DNA of 64,000 bases from Brasilonema sennae CENA114 (GTDB lineage: Bacteria; Cyanobacteriota; Cyanobacteriia; Cyanobacteriales; Nostocaceae): NCBI RefSeq assembly GCF_006968745.1, contig NZ_CP030118.1:6406284-6470283 (forward strand), written 5' to 3'. The notes under the pieces are model-generated. The model saw only the letters and a program-made list of their open reading frames with translations, did not search any database and was not told the DNA's origin. The position numbers were made by a program, and so were the translations under genes. This document shows positions 36,442 through 44,818 of the stretch, piece after piece. Every line of letters begins with the position of its first letter. Positions within the stretch are counted from its first letter, which is position 1.

Positions 36442-37401
36442 ATGACATCAGCTGCTGTTTTAATTATTGCTGCTACTTTAGATTACTTTATTGGCGATCC
36501 GTGGGGTTGGCCTCATCCAGTACGAGTCATGGGGTGGGCAATTTCTCGCTTTACCAAATTTAGTATCACATATTGTCAAAATTCCCTGACACAGCGCCTT
36601 GCTGGAATTGTGCTAGGCATTATCCTAATAATTGGTAGCGGGTTTATAGGCTACCTACTTATTCAAAGAGCTAGATTACTGCATCCGTTTTTGGGAGTCG
36701 CGTTAGAAAGTATTCTCTTAGCTAGCTGTTTTGCTTTTCAAAGTTTAAGAAGAGCAGCCGAAACAGTTTTACAACCATTAACAACAGGACATATTGTAGA
36801 TGCCCGCTCTACTTTAAGTCATTACGTAGGACGAGATACAGAAAATTTAACACAACTAGAAATTTTACGAGCCGTTCTAGAAACAGTAACAGAAAATGCG
36901 ACTGATGGAGTTATGGCTCCTCTTTTTTATGCGATTCTTGGTGCATTTATCCCTGTTATCGGTCCGACAACCCTGGCTTTGGCATATAAAGCCAGCAGTA
37001 CTCTTGATTCAATGGTAGGCTATCGAGAAAAACCTTATACATATTTAGGATGGTTCAGTGCACGGTTAGAAGATTGTTTAACTTGGATTCCTTGTCGCCT
37101 CACTGTGATGACTTTGGCACTTCTGTCCGGGAAACCCTTATATATTTGGCAAATTTGCCGTCGGGATGCTGTTTGTGATCCTAGTCCTAACTCTGGCTGG
37201 AGTGAGTGCGCCTATGCTGCTATTTTAGGTGTGCAGGTGGGAGGTACAAATTGGTATCGTGGGGTAGCAAAACATAAACCTCTCCTGGGAGACGCCATCC
37301 ATCCCATCACCCCAAATTGCATTTATCAAGCTTTGCAACTCACTCGATATTGTTTTTTGCTGTGGTTGGGGGTTGCAGTAGTTTTACTGCTGAGTAACTG
37401 A
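36442..37401 (+). CDS. cobD: adenosylcobinamide-phosphate synthase
   Basis: 319 residues, CobD/CbiB family. Signature stretches: LDYFIGDPWGWPHPVRVMGWAIS, HYVGRDTENLTQLEILRAVLETVTENATDGVMAPLFYA, ALAYKASSTLDSMVGYREKPYTYLGWFSARLED, and GDAIHPITPNCIYQAL. Several membrane helices. The enzyme joins the aminopropanol-phosphate arm to adenosylcobyric acid in the cobalamin pathway. The Rrf2 gene upstream may be in the same transcript. Confidence 0.93.
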   Translation: MTSAAVLIIAATLDYFIGDPWGWPHPVRVMGWAISRFTKFSITYCQNSLTQRLAGIVLGIILIIGSGFIGYLLIQRARLLHPFLGVALESILLASCFAFQSLRRAAETVLQPLTTGHIVDARSTLSHYVGRDTENLTQLEILRAVLETVTENATDGVMAPLFYAILGAFIPVIGPTTLALAYKASSTLDSMVGYREKPYTYLGWFSARLEDCLTWIPCRLTVMTLALLSGKPLYIWQICRRDAVCDPSPNSGWSECAYAAILGVQVGGTNWYRGVAKHKPLLGDAIHPITPNCIYQALQLTRYCFLLWLGVAVVLLLSN

Positions 37402-37672
37402 GGGAGTGAAGCGCGTCCTTTGAGTGCGCCAAAGCCTGCCCATTTTTTAGGGGACAAATTGGTGAACACAGTTCATCAGATGTATTTTTTTGAATTTTGA
37501 ACAAGCAAACTTTGAATTTGAGCGTGAACGTGAATCATCATGGAAATAGGGAATTGGGAATGGCTAGTTGTGAATAGTTAGTGGTTAGTAGAAAATTCGA
37601 CTAACCACCAAAGCTACCAGTCACAATGACCGATTTGTTGTCGTTTAACTCATTGTTCAGGGGTATTGGTCT

Positions 37673-38221
37673 ATGACTGCGTCTGTCGAAACCAAAGTGG
37701 TTGAGATTCTCTCACCTGAAGAACTCCGTCGTACCGTGAATCGTCTCGCTTCTCAAATCGTAGAAAAAACGCGTGATTTGTCTCAACTCGTACTGTTAGG
37801 TATTTATACTAGAGGTGTACCTTTAGCTCAGTTACTGACGCGTCAAATTGAGGCGCTTGAAGGTATACCGATAGCGACCGGAGCGTTGGATATTACATTT
37901 TATCGTGATGACCTCGACCAAATTGGGTTGCGGACTCCTGCAAAAACTGATATTCCTTTTGATTTAACAGGGAAAACAGTTGTCCTCGTCGATGATGTCA
38001 TTTATAAAGGACGGACAATTCGTGCTGCTTTGAATGCGGTAAACGAGTATGGCAGACCAGAAATTATTCGTCTAGCCGTGCTGGTAGATAGAGGTCATCG
38101 GGAGTTACCAATTCATCCAGATTTTGTTGGTAAGCAACTACCCACTGCTAAAGAAGAGATTGTCAAAGTTTACTTAGACAATTGGGATAGACGTGATGCA
38201 GTGGAGTTGATTGGAGATTAG
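37673..38221 (+). CDS. pyrR: PyrR uracil phosphoribosyltransferase / pyr regulator
   Basis: 182 residues. The PRPP-binding loop VVLVDDVIYKGRTIRAAL and the PyrR-type stretches LVLLGIYTRGVPLAQ, ALDITFYRDDLDQIG and LAVLVDRGHRELPIHPDFVGK are complete. PyrR of Gram-positive bacteria binds pyr mRNA; in cyanobacteria an RNA-binding role is uncertain, and no pyr genes or PyrR-binding hairpin are visible here. The catalytic UPRTase function is the safer call. Confidence 0.92.
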   Translation: MTASVETKVVEILSPEELRRTVNRLASQIVEKTRDLSQLVLLGIYTRGVPLAQLLTRQIEALEGIPIATGALDITFYRDDLDQIGLRTPAKTDIPFDLTGKTVVLVDDVIYKGRTIRAALNAVNEYGRPEIIRLAVLVDRGHRELPIHPDFVGKQLPTAKEEIVKVYLDNWDRRDAVELIGD

Positions 38222-38244
38222 TTCCTTATCTTCCTATCACTCCT

Positions 38245-38637
38245 TTAGCGCATAATTGGACTGGCATGATGATGCACAAGATACCACTTACCGCCTAGAA
38301 GCTCAAACATATTCGTAGCAATTGATTGTGCTTCTAGTCTTCTCTGACCGTTAATGATTTGAAGAACATTTTCTACAAGTACAACATAGGCGATGTGATC
38401 ACGCACAACTGTCGTCACTATCTCCGTATTTATCTCAATGTAAGCAGTATTTTTGAAAATGTTAACCCAGGAGGAGCGAATCTCCTTCCAACCGCGCAGT
38501 ACATTCCATCCGGGATGAACACAAAAACTGCCAGTTCCTTGAGACCAGACAGTACTCATTGCCTCAATATCTTTTTTTTCAAAAGCTCGATAAAAAGCTG
38601 CGTTGACGGCTAAAACTTCAGAAGATTGGTTAGTCAT
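38245..38637 (-). CDS. SnoaL-like (NTF2-fold) protein
   Basis: 130 residues with the cone-shaped alpha+beta NTF2 pattern: VLAVNAAFYRAFEKKDIEAMSTVWSQGTGSFCVHPGWNVLRGWKEIRSSWVNIF, then beta strands ending in WYLVHHHASPIMR. This is the SnoaL-3/DUF4440-type that cyanobacterial genomes carry in copies. The fold is used by isomerases, hydrolases and plain binding proteins. No active-site claim is possible. Converges on pyrR with a 23-bp gap. Confidence 0.82.
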   Translation of the reverse strand: MTNQSSEVLAVNAAFYRAFEKKDIEAMSTVWSQGTGSFCVHPGWNVLRGWKEIRSSWVNIFKNTAYIEINTEIVTTVVRDHIAYVVLVENVLQIINGQRRLEAQSIATNMFELLGGKWYLVHHHASPIMR

Positions 38638-38724
38638 TATTCTTCGTGGAGATTGGGAATAGCAAATGTTGTTTATTAATTGTTAGTAGTTAGTCACTAC
38701 TAACAATTAACGATTTCCCTTATT

Positions 38725-40617
38725 TTAATTCCCACTTTTGACAGCACTAATAGTCTGTAATAACTGCTTTGCGGTATACGGTTTAGATAAAAAGGCTTTA
38801 ACACCCATGTTATTGACTGTATTCACCTTTTCACTAGAAGCGAGTCCACTAACGGCAATAATCTTGACTGCAGGATTCATTTTTTTTAAGGTCCGGATTG
38901 TGGTTATTCCATCCATAGAAGGCATAACCATATCTGTTAAGACCACAGAGATTTTATCTTGATGTTCTGCATAAAGAGCGATCGCCTCAATCCCATCACT
39001 AGCAGTTATTGCTTTGTAATTATAGCTTTCTAAGGATGTTTTCGTAACATCCCGAATGGAATCTTCATCATCCACAACCAAAATGAGTTCTCCATTACCG
39101 TTTGGTAATTCGCAATCTCGTTCTTCTGGAGTTTCCCTAGCTTCTTGTGCTGGTAAAAACACCTTAAATTGGGTGCCTTTCCCTACCTCACTATACACGT
39201 TAACAAAACCACCGTGGCTTTTAACAATCCCAAGTACAGTAGAAAGACCAAGTCCTGTTCCTTTGCCTAAGTCTTTCGTTGTAAAAAATGGTTCAAAAAT
39301 GCGGTCTATAATTTCTTGTGGAATACCACCTCCAGTATCACTAACAGTAATGACAACATACGAACCAACTTGAGCATCAATATACATCTTGGCGTAATTT
39401 GTATCAATAATGAAATTTTCCGCCGAGATTGTCAATTGACCGCCATTAGGCATTGCGTCACGAGCATTAACGCACAAATTTATCAGGACTTGATGCAATT
39501 GAGTTGCATCACCTGAAACTGTCCAAAGGGTTTGGTCTTGTGAAGTGGAAACTTCAATAGATTTGGGAAATGTTTCTTTAATAATTTGCTGAATTTCTCT
39601 AATTAAATGCCTTAATTGCAAAAGAGTGCGATCGCCCTCAATTCCGCGAGTAAATGATAGCACTTGCTTAACCAAACTTGCTCCTCGTTTCGCGTTAGAT
39701 ATTAATATTGGCAGGAGTCGTTTACTCCGCTGATCATTCAGTTGCGATTCTAAAAGTTGAGCGGTCATTAAAATGGGTGCAAGAACGTTATTTAGATCGT
39801 GGGCGATACCGCTTGCTAAAGTTCCTATACTTTCTAAACGCTGAGCACGAAAAAATTGTGCTTCTAATTCTTTTTTTTGTGTAATATTAGTATTAACAAC
39901 AAGAATTGATTGTCCCTGTTTATCAAATTCGTGCACAAGTGTCCAGCGACTTTCAACAATAATTTCTTTGTCAAATTTTGTTATTTGATGCAGTTCACCC
40001 TCCCAGGAACCATTTTTCAATAAAGTTGCAATAGCTTCTTGAAATTGTACTATATCTTTCTCATGCCAAAGATCTGATGTATTCTTGCCAATCGCTTCAG
40101 TTGCCTTCCAACCATATAGTTGTTCGGCTGATTTATTCCAAAATAAAATTCTCTTGTTTAAATCCCGTACAAAAATGGCATCGGTTGCAACATCAAGGAG
40201 TGCGGCGTGTTCGCGAATCTTTTGTTCTGCTCGCTTGCGCTCAACTGCGTAACGAATAGAACGTTCAAGCATGGGAGCTGTCAACTGACTTTTTTCTAAA
40301 TAATCTGCAGCACCTGCTCTCATCGCTTCAATGTCTATTTGCCTATCTCCTTTTCCTGTAAGTAAAATGATTGGGGAAGAGCAGCCTTGATCAATTGCTT
40401 CACGCAACAAATCTAGTCCGTTACTGGCACCCAAACGATAATCTACAAGACAGACATCGTATTGATTCTTAACAATTGCATCTATTGCTGCTTGATAATT
40501 ATTTTTCCATTCCAATTCCCCACAAGCGACTTGGAATTCACCGAACCAATCACGAGTTAAAACGTAGTCATCTTCGTCATCATCAACAAGAAGAACTTTG
40601 AATTGACTTTCTTTCAT
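38725..40617 (-). CDS. hybrid histidine kinase, REC-PAS-HisKA-HATPase-REC
   Basis: 630 residues, ATG 40617 with GGGAGG just upstream. N-terminal receiver (KVLLVDDDEDDYVL...CLVDYRLGASNG...ILLTGKGDRQIDIEAMRAGAADYLEK), PAS (LLDVATDAIFVRDLNKRILFWNKSAEQLYGW), then DHp with GTLASGIAHDLNNVLAPI (H273), N-box NLCVNARDAMP, G1/G2 boxes (VSDTGGGIP, GKGTGLGLSTV) and a C-terminal receiver (LILVVDDEDSIRDV...VLTDMVMPSMDG). All phospho sites look intact. The Rcp-type regulator ends 16 bp upstream, so they are one transcript. Confidence 0.92.
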   Translation of the reverse strand: MKESQFKVLLVDDDEDDYVLTRDWFGEFQVACGELEWKNNYQAAIDAIVKNQYDVCLVDYRLGASNGLDLLREAIDQGCSSPIILLTGKGDRQIDIEAMRAGAADYLEKSQLTAPMLERSIRYAVERKRAEQKIREHAALLDVATDAIFVRDLNKRILFWNKSAEQLYGWKATEAIGKNTSDLWHEKDIVQFQEAIATLLKNGSWEGELHQITKFDKEIIVESRWTLVHEFDKQGQSILVVNTNITQKKELEAQFFRAQRLESIGTLASGIAHDLNNVLAPILMTAQLLESQLNDQRSKRLLPILISNAKRGASLVKQVLSFTRGIEGDRTLLQLRHLIREIQQIIKETFPKSIEVSTSQDQTLWTVSGDATQLHQVLINLCVNARDAMPNGGQLTISAENFIIDTNYAKMYIDAQVGSYVVITVSDTGGGIPQEIIDRIFEPFFTTKDLGKGTGLGLSTVLGIVKSHGGFVNVYSEVGKGTQFKVFLPAQEARETPEERDCELPNGNGELILVVDDEDSIRDVTKTSLESYNYKAITASDGIEAIALYAEHQDKISVVLTDMVMPSMDGITTIRTLKKMNPAVKIIAVSGLASSEKVNTVNNMGVKAFLSKPYTAKQLLQTISAVKSGN

Positions 40618-40633
40618 TTCTGCCTCCCTTTGC

Positions 40634-41080
40634 TTATAGTGGCAGTTCCACGATGTTAAACCAGTACTTTCCTAGTGTTTTCATAACTTCCACCAAAGAC
40701 GCGAAGGTGACAGGTTTGATGATAAATGAGTTGGCACCCAAATCGTAACTACTATAAACATCTTCTTCTGCCTTGGAGGTCGTCAGAATAACAACGGGAA
40801 TTTGCCTTAAATGTGGATCAGCTTTAATCTCTTTAAGCGCCTCACGACCATCTTTTTTGGGCATATTTAAATCTAACAAAATTATATGTGGTCGCGGTGC
40901 AGTGCTTTTGTGGGTATACATACCACGATGATAAAGATAATCCATTAATTGTTCACCATCGTTAACGATGTGTAACTCGTTTGCTAATCGACTTTCTGCC
41001 AACGCCTCGCGAGCTAACATACAATCATCCTCATCATCATCAGCCATCAAAATTGTGACGGTTATTTGCCGACCCTTCAC
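40634..41080 (-). CDS. Rcp1-like response regulator
   Basis: 148 residues from GTG 41080, which has AAAGGAG ten bases upstream; the longer frame to 41170 lacks such a site. Single receiver domain: TVTILMADDDEDDCMLAREAL, phospho-site IILLDLNMPKKDGREALKEIK, VVILTTSKAEEDVYSSYDLGANSFIIKPV. The long loop after beta-1 and the C-terminal helices match Rcp1 proteins, the partners of cyanobacterial phytochromes. It sits between two large kinases in one minus-strand cluster, so one of these is the likely donor. Confidence 0.9.
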   Translation of the reverse strand: MKGRQITVTILMADDDEDDCMLAREALAESRLANELHIVNDGEQLMDYLYHRGMYTHKSTAPRPHIILLDLNMPKKDGREALKEIKADPHLRQIPVVILTTSKAEEDVYSSYDLGANSFIIKPVTFASLVEVMKTLGKYWFNIVELPL

Positions 41081-41209
41081 TCTGCATTTTCTCCTTTGCG
41101 TTGGTTTTAGGATTAATTGATTATTAAATTGCAACAAATGAATGAAGATTGGTTGCCAAATCCTCGACAACCTCTGGGCGTATCATAAACTCTTTTAAGC
41201 AAGAGCATA

Positions 41210-44200
41210 TTATGCCGGAGGATGCATTGGCAGTAGAATCAAAAATTTTGATCCTTGCCCAGGTGTACTTTGTGCCGAGATGCTCCCGTTGTGACGCTCA
41301 ACAATTTTCCGGCAGATAGCCAAACCTATACCAGTCCCTTCATATTCGCTGCGACCATGCAGGCGTTGAAAAACGTTGAAGATGCGGTCAAGATACTTTT
41401 CATCAAAACCAATGCCATGATCTTCTACAATAATCTGACACACTTGGACAACATCTTGTTGGTTTAATATCTGGTTGTAAATCTTAACAATAGGTGGTTC
41501 TTCTTTACAGCAAAATTTCAGAGCATTGCCGATGAGGTTTTGTAGTAGTTGACGCATCTGTAGCGGATCGGCGTGAATGATAGGTAACTCGCCTACCTCC
41601 ACATACGCCTGGGTTTGTTGGATACGCACTTCCAAATCAGACAAAACTTCTTTTGTAATTTGTGTCAAATTCACTGGGACAAAAGGCTGTCCTCTGGTAG
41701 TCACTCGCGAAAGTGTTAACAAATCTTCAATCAAAGCCTGCATTCTACGGGTTGCATTTTGCATCCGTTCTAGGTAATCTAGTCCTTGTTCTGTTAAAGC
41801 ATGACCACAAGTCGCTTTTAAGCGATCGCCAAATGTTTTGATTTTACGCAATGGCTCTTGCAAATCGTGAGAGGCGACAAAGGCAAATTGTTGCAGCTCG
41901 TCATTAGAACGGATGAGTTCTTGCGAGTGGCGAGTTTCTTGTTCTAGAAGTTGAGCTTGCGCAAGAGCAATGCCCATTTGATCAGCCAGATGTCGCAAAA
42001 GCTCAGTTTCCCAGTTCGTCCATTGACGAGGACAAATACACTGATGGGCAATGAGCAGCCCCCAAAGTTGATTTTTTAGAAGAATAGGGACAATAAGGTT
42101 AGATCTAACATTAAGTTTTTTCAGAAATTCTATATAGCAAGGCTCGATACCACCTTGCTCAATATCGGTAACAGCACTAATCCGTCCATTACGGTATTTC
42201 TGGACATAATCTTCGACAAAGCAGGGATCATGAATGTTTTGTCCGACAACAGCAGGCACACCAGGAACCACAGCTTCTTGCATCACCACTCCAGAACCAT
42301 GTGGAAGCAGCCGAAAAATAAGGACACGGTCAGATTGCAGTAGCTTTTGTACCTCTGTGACGCTGGTTTGGAGAATTTCATTAATTTGTAAGGACTGACG
42401 AATTTTTAAACTAATATTGGCAAACAATTGCGATCGCAAGTTCTGGCGCTGTAGCTCTTGTTGAACCCGCTTGCGCTCAGAAAAGTCTATCATTGCCGCA
42501 ATCATTCGCACTGACTTGCCTGTGTTGTCATGAACAACATAACCGCGCTCAAAAATGTAGGCATAAGAATTGTCTACACGGCGAAAGCGATATTCATTTG
42601 ACCAGAAATGTTGATTGCTGTTGATCACAGCATCAATGTCAGAAATAATTCTGTTTCTATCATCTGGGTGTATATGCTCATGCCACCAACTTACTTCACT
42701 TTTGACTTGCTGTGTTGAATAACCAAACAGAGTTTGTACGTTGTCATTCCACCACAGTTTATTTGTCAGTAAATCCCAATCCCAGACAGCATCATTCGTA
42801 GCACGAGCAAGTATTTGAAAACGGTTTTCGCTTTCTTGTAGTTTTTCGTCTGCCAGCTTACGTTCAGTAATATCTGTATGGGAGCCAGCCATCCGCACAA
42901 CTGTACCTTGATCATCCCAGAGTGCTTGACCTCGATCCAAAATCCATTTGTAGCTACCGTTTTTACACCGAATTCGATACTCACTAATGTAAAAAGGGGT
43001 TTTTTTGGTAAAGTGGTCTTGAATGACTCGTGTTACCGAAATCATATCATCTGGATGCACGCGGTTCATCCATTCATCAAAATGATTGGGAATCTCATGC
43101 TCAGAGTAACCGAGCATTTGCTTCCAGCGAGTCGAGAAGAAGACTTGATTCGTTTTAACATTCCAGTCCCAAATACCATCATTATTGCCCCGCAAAGCTA
43201 ACTGCCAGCGTTGCTCACTTTCTCTAAGAGCATCTTCGACTTTTTGACGCTCAATGGCTGTAGCCAACATATTGGCTATAGCTTGCAAAAAGTAAATGTC
43301 ATCTTTACTAAAAGTACGTTGTGTGGTACTATGTGCCCCTAAAACGCCAAAAGGACGCTCTTTGCCATGAATGATGACTGACAAACCGCTGACGACTTGA
43401 TGCTTATGCAGCAGGGGAGGTCCGTTGAATCTCTCTTCTGTGCCCAGATCATCAACAATGACTGGCTCTTGGGAAGACAGGGTATAACCAGCTTGAGAGT
43501 CCATTCCAGCACTAACAGTTGCGTATCCTACAAGCCCTGGCTCCCAACCCACTCCCGCCCGTAGCAGTAAGGTGTTATTATCGCTACAGAGTTCCAAAAC
43601 TTTGCAATACTCAACTTTCAGACTTTGAGCAACCAGGGCAACAGTTTCGTCCATCAGCGTGGTTAAGTCTACACCACCGAGTGCTACTTGACTGAGTTCT
43701 GCTACAAGTGCTTGTCGTTTGGCATAAACTTCTAACGCCTCCTCCGATTGCTTGCGTTTAGTGATGTCCATCCCTATTCCAGTCATCCGCACTGCGACTC
43801 CAGAAGAATCACGAAAAACGACACCTTTGCTTGCTATCCAACAAACCATACCGTTGTGCCAAACAACACGAAATTCGATATCGTATTCTGTGCCTTCTTG
43901 GAGAGTTTGCATCACTGAACGGTTGACAAAATCTCGGTCTTGGGGATGAACGCGTTCAATAAAAGCATCATACGTAGCACTTTCTAAGCCAAAGAGTGGT
44001 TTGAGGTTATCCGGCCAAGTTAATTTGTTATTGAGAATGTCCCAGTCCCAAGTAATCATGCTGGCTGCTTCTAATGCCATCACCAGTTGCGCCTCTCGAC
44101 TCTGCGCCTGTTCGGTTTGCTGTTGCAATTTCTGTATAGCGTGATGAGCTTCCAAAAGACGACGCACTCTTTGACGCAAGACTTGCCACTTAATTGGCTT

Positions 44201-44512
44201 GGTAATATAATCAATAGCACCAGCACCCCCATCGGTTTCCATTGATGCTGACTCGTTGGGATCACTCATGATTAAAATAGGTATTTCCGTAGCACCAGCA
44301 AGTGTTTGCAATTGATCACAGCAGCTAATGCCATTCATCATCGGCATCAGGGCATCCAGCAACACTATATTTGGCTGTAATTTTATATACAAATATAAAG
44401 CTTGCTCAGTATTGATTGCCTCTGCTACTTGATACCCTTCTTGTTGTAGCAAAGTTCGTAGTTGTAACCGCGTCAAAGCGTCGTCGTCTACAACCAGAAT
44501 CAAATTAGTCAT
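41210..44512 (-). CDS. multi-sensor hybrid kinase, REC-PAS-GAF-PAS-PAS-GAF-HisKA-HATPase
   Basis: 1100 residues. Receiver (LILVVDDDALTRLQL...IVLLDALMPMMNG, 1-125), PAS (~150-260), GAF (~270-420), two PAS (~430-690), a second GAF (~700-860) and a kinase core with FAFVASHDLQEPLRKIKTFG (H882), NLIGNALKFC, VEDHGIGFD and YEGTGIGLAICRKIVERH. HDLQEPL is the bacteriophytochrome-type H-box. The second GAF has the phytochrome-like tract VVGQNIHDPCF, ISAVTDIEQGGIEPCYIEFL (Cys792) and LWGLLIAHQC...RQW, so it may hold a bilin, although Tyr replaces the usual His after the Cys. First gene of the cluster that ends at 38725. Confidence 0.88.
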   Translation of the reverse strand: MTNLILVVDDDALTRLQLRTLLQQEGYQVAEAINTEQALYLYIKLQPNIVLLDALMPMMNGISCCDQLQTLAGATEIPILIMSDPNESASMETDGGAGAIDYITKPIKWQVLRQRVRRLLEAHHAIQKLQQQTEQAQSREAQLVMALEAASMITWDWDILNNKLTWPDNLKPLFGLESATYDAFIERVHPQDRDFVNRSVMQTLQEGTEYDIEFRVVWHNGMVCWIASKGVVFRDSSGVAVRMTGIGMDITKRKQSEEALEVYAKRQALVAELSQVALGGVDLTTLMDETVALVAQSLKVEYCKVLELCSDNNTLLLRAGVGWEPGLVGYATVSAGMDSQAGYTLSSQEPVIVDDLGTEERFNGPPLLHKHQVVSGLSVIIHGKERPFGVLGAHSTTQRTFSKDDIYFLQAIANMLATAIERQKVEDALRESEQRWQLALRGNNDGIWDWNVKTNQVFFSTRWKQMLGYSEHEIPNHFDEWMNRVHPDDMISVTRVIQDHFTKKTPFYISEYRIRCKNGSYKWILDRGQALWDDQGTVVRMAGSHTDITERKLADEKLQESENRFQILARATNDAVWDWDLLTNKLWWNDNVQTLFGYSTQQVKSEVSWWHEHIHPDDRNRIISDIDAVINSNQHFWSNEYRFRRVDNSYAYIFERGYVVHDNTGKSVRMIAAMIDFSERKRVQQELQRQNLRSQLFANISLKIRQSLQINEILQTSVTEVQKLLQSDRVLIFRLLPHGSGVVMQEAVVPGVPAVVGQNIHDPCFVEDYVQKYRNGRISAVTDIEQGGIEPCYIEFLKKLNVRSNLIVPILLKNQLWGLLIAHQCICPRQWTNWETELLRHLADQMGIALAQAQLLEQETRHSQELIRSNDELQQFAFVASHDLQEPLRKIKTFGDRLKATCGHALTEQGLDYLERMQNATRRMQALIEDLLTLSRVTTRGQPFVPVNLTQITKEVLSDLEVRIQQTQAYVEVGELPIIHADPLQMRQLLQNLIGNALKFCCKEEPPIVKIYNQILNQQDVVQVCQIIVEDHGIGFDEKYLDRIFNVFQRLHGRSEYEGTGIGLAICRKIVERHNGSISAQSTPGQGSKFLILLPMHPPA

Positions 44513-44583
44513 TAGATATTTATTATCAGTTATTTGTTATCAGCTATTTGTTATTCTCCCTCATCTTTTCCGACTTCAACAAA

Positions 44584-44638
44584 AAACGGCTGGAGTCAGC
44601 TATCCGTGAGAGTGGACAAGGTAAACGCCAGCCGTTTT
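44584..44638 (-). terminator. hairpin behind the 44.8-kb kinase gene
   Basis: AACGGCTGG (44585-44593) pairs with CCAGCCGTT (44628-44636). On the minus strand the stem is followed by a T-run (complement of 44581-44584). The loop is long (~34 bases). It lies ~180 bp behind the stop at 44819. The rest of 44513-44818 shows no gene. Confidence 0.5.
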
Positions 44639-44818
44639 AGTCATTAGTTATTAGTTTCGTGATAGATCACAGTCATGAAACAATCAAAAATCTCAACTAT
44701 TTAACAAGGATATTTTCCTGTTTACTAAGGAGACTTGGAGTCATGATTAATGACTCGAAATCTCTGAGCTTTTATGACTAGTACCGCAATTGTGGGATGA
44801 GTTAATTCTTAACTTTAT

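Noticed and set aside
36000..36442. Cobalamin riboswitch before cobD or cobO
   Set aside because: I looked for a B12-box-like tract (GCCACTG) and conserved stems in both leaders and found none.
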